Source: Caproicibacterium amylolyticum (GTDB lineage Bacteria > Bacillota > Clostridia > Oscillospirales > Acutalibacteraceae). Taken from it: a stretch of 64,000 bases of DNA. Numbering within the stretch: the stretch's first letter is position 1; each line of letters opens with the position of its first letter. The DNA lies in the NCBI RefSeq assembly GCF_014467055.1, contig NZ_CP060696.1, forward strand, positions 2,666,001 through 2,730,000. The letters are read 5' to 3'. Shown piece after piece: positions 63,710 through 64,000 of this stretch. The notes beneath the pieces were generated by a model. The model did no database searches. It saw only the letters and a program-made list of their open reading frames with translations, and was not told the origin of the DNA. The position numbers and the translations under genes are program-made.

Positions 63710-64000
63710 GTGAATATTCTCTGAATGCGGTTCCGGTCAGTCCGGGAGAATTCCTCGGCGCGTTTTTTGAACCGGCGGAGTCCGTCTGTCTGCGAATCTT
63801 CTCCGACCGCCCCGATAACGCGTTTTCCGGCCAGAAACTGAAAATCGAACAAGGGCATTTCGACAAAATTGTCGATACGCTAAAAGCCCACAACAGACAG
63901 AATCGCGGGATATATTTTGTCATCAACTACGGCGGGCATGAGGATTCCGAAATTACCCGCATCAACGCCCAGTTCATGGAGTGCGACGATATTCCGCTGG
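63706..64000 (+). CDS. DNA primase-like (RepB/P4-type) protein, partial
   Basis: Starts at GTG 63706 overlapping the polymerase stop (GTGA) after GGAGGAATG. The visible 98 residues (PVSPGEFLGAFFEPAESVCL, GIYFVINYGGHEDSEITRIN, AQFMECDDIPL) resemble the N-terminal region of bifunctional primase-helicases of phages and plasmids, in which an acidic FxExD-like motif binds metal. The rest lies off the right edge, so assignment is moderate. Confidence 0.6.
   Translation, partial: MSEYSLNAVPVSPGEFLGAFFEPAESVCLRIFSDRPDNAFSGQKLKIEQGHFDKIVDTLKAHNRQNRGIYFVINYGGHEDSEITRINAQFMECDDIPL

Overview
The window looks like a chromosomal segment of an anaerobic, sugar-fermenting Gram-positive of the clostridial (Oscillospiraceae-like) type. 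The grounds are strong AGGAGG-type ribosome sites with occasional GTG/TTG starts, near-consensus sigma-A promoters, LacI and DeoR regulators, lipoprotein ABC binding proteins, an oxygen-sensitive hybrid-cluster protein and a PII-type potN gene in the polyamine operon. This placement is inferred from gene content; no rRNA or tRNA gene was seen.

Layout. 1-3919 (-): polyamine importer operon potN-potA-potB-potC-potD, potD running off the left edge, preceded by a promoter and a terminator-like hairpin. 3981-5924 (-): LuxR-type regulator and AEC-family carrier. 6377-11195 (+): peptide-binding lipoprotein, dipeptide epimerase, beta-lactamase-fold hydrolase and NlpC/P60 endopeptidase, which together look like a murein-peptide salvage module. 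11396-14184 (-): ribokinase, nucleoside hydrolase and DeoR regulator. 14406-15152 (+): HTH-DUF2087 regulator. 15372-16931 (-): hybrid-cluster protein Hcp. 17106-28740 (-): a sucrose/oligosaccharide system with ABC importer, sucrose phosphorylase, GH13 glucosidase, two esterases, GH42 beta-galactosidase and fructokinase; its two transcription units start with almost the same promoter and leader. 29090-35282 (+): LacI regulator, GH3 beta-glucosidase, MFS transporter and GH32 invertase.

35500-47310 is accessory and partly decayed: remnants of a GH43 enzyme, an alpha/beta hydrolase and a D-Ala-D-Ala carboxypeptidase, a broken IS30 element, an IS481-like element, an IS3 element and an IS30-like fragment, mixed with intact small genes (TspO, amidase-domain protein, DUF1232) and an ECF sigma/membrane protein/ABC exporter operon. 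A CI/LexA-like repressor gene follows.

47320-56173 is a starch/cyclodextrin system: a secreted CGTase-like GH13 enzyme with IPT and CBM20 domains whose signal peptide is out of frame by one A, an intracellular neopullulanase-type enzyme, a maltodextrin ABC importer and a divergent LacI regulator with cre-like operators. 56174-57030 is a non-coding, hairpin-rich stretch.

57031-61676 (-) holds the most interesting locus: a Ser/Thr kinase-SF1 helicase fusion translationally coupled to a protein with a degenerate PLD-like C-terminus. This matches the type I Mokosh anti-phage architecture. It is markedly AT-rich and abuts a GC-richer phage/ICE-type replication module (family A DNA polymerase and the start of a primase-like gene) that runs off the right edge.
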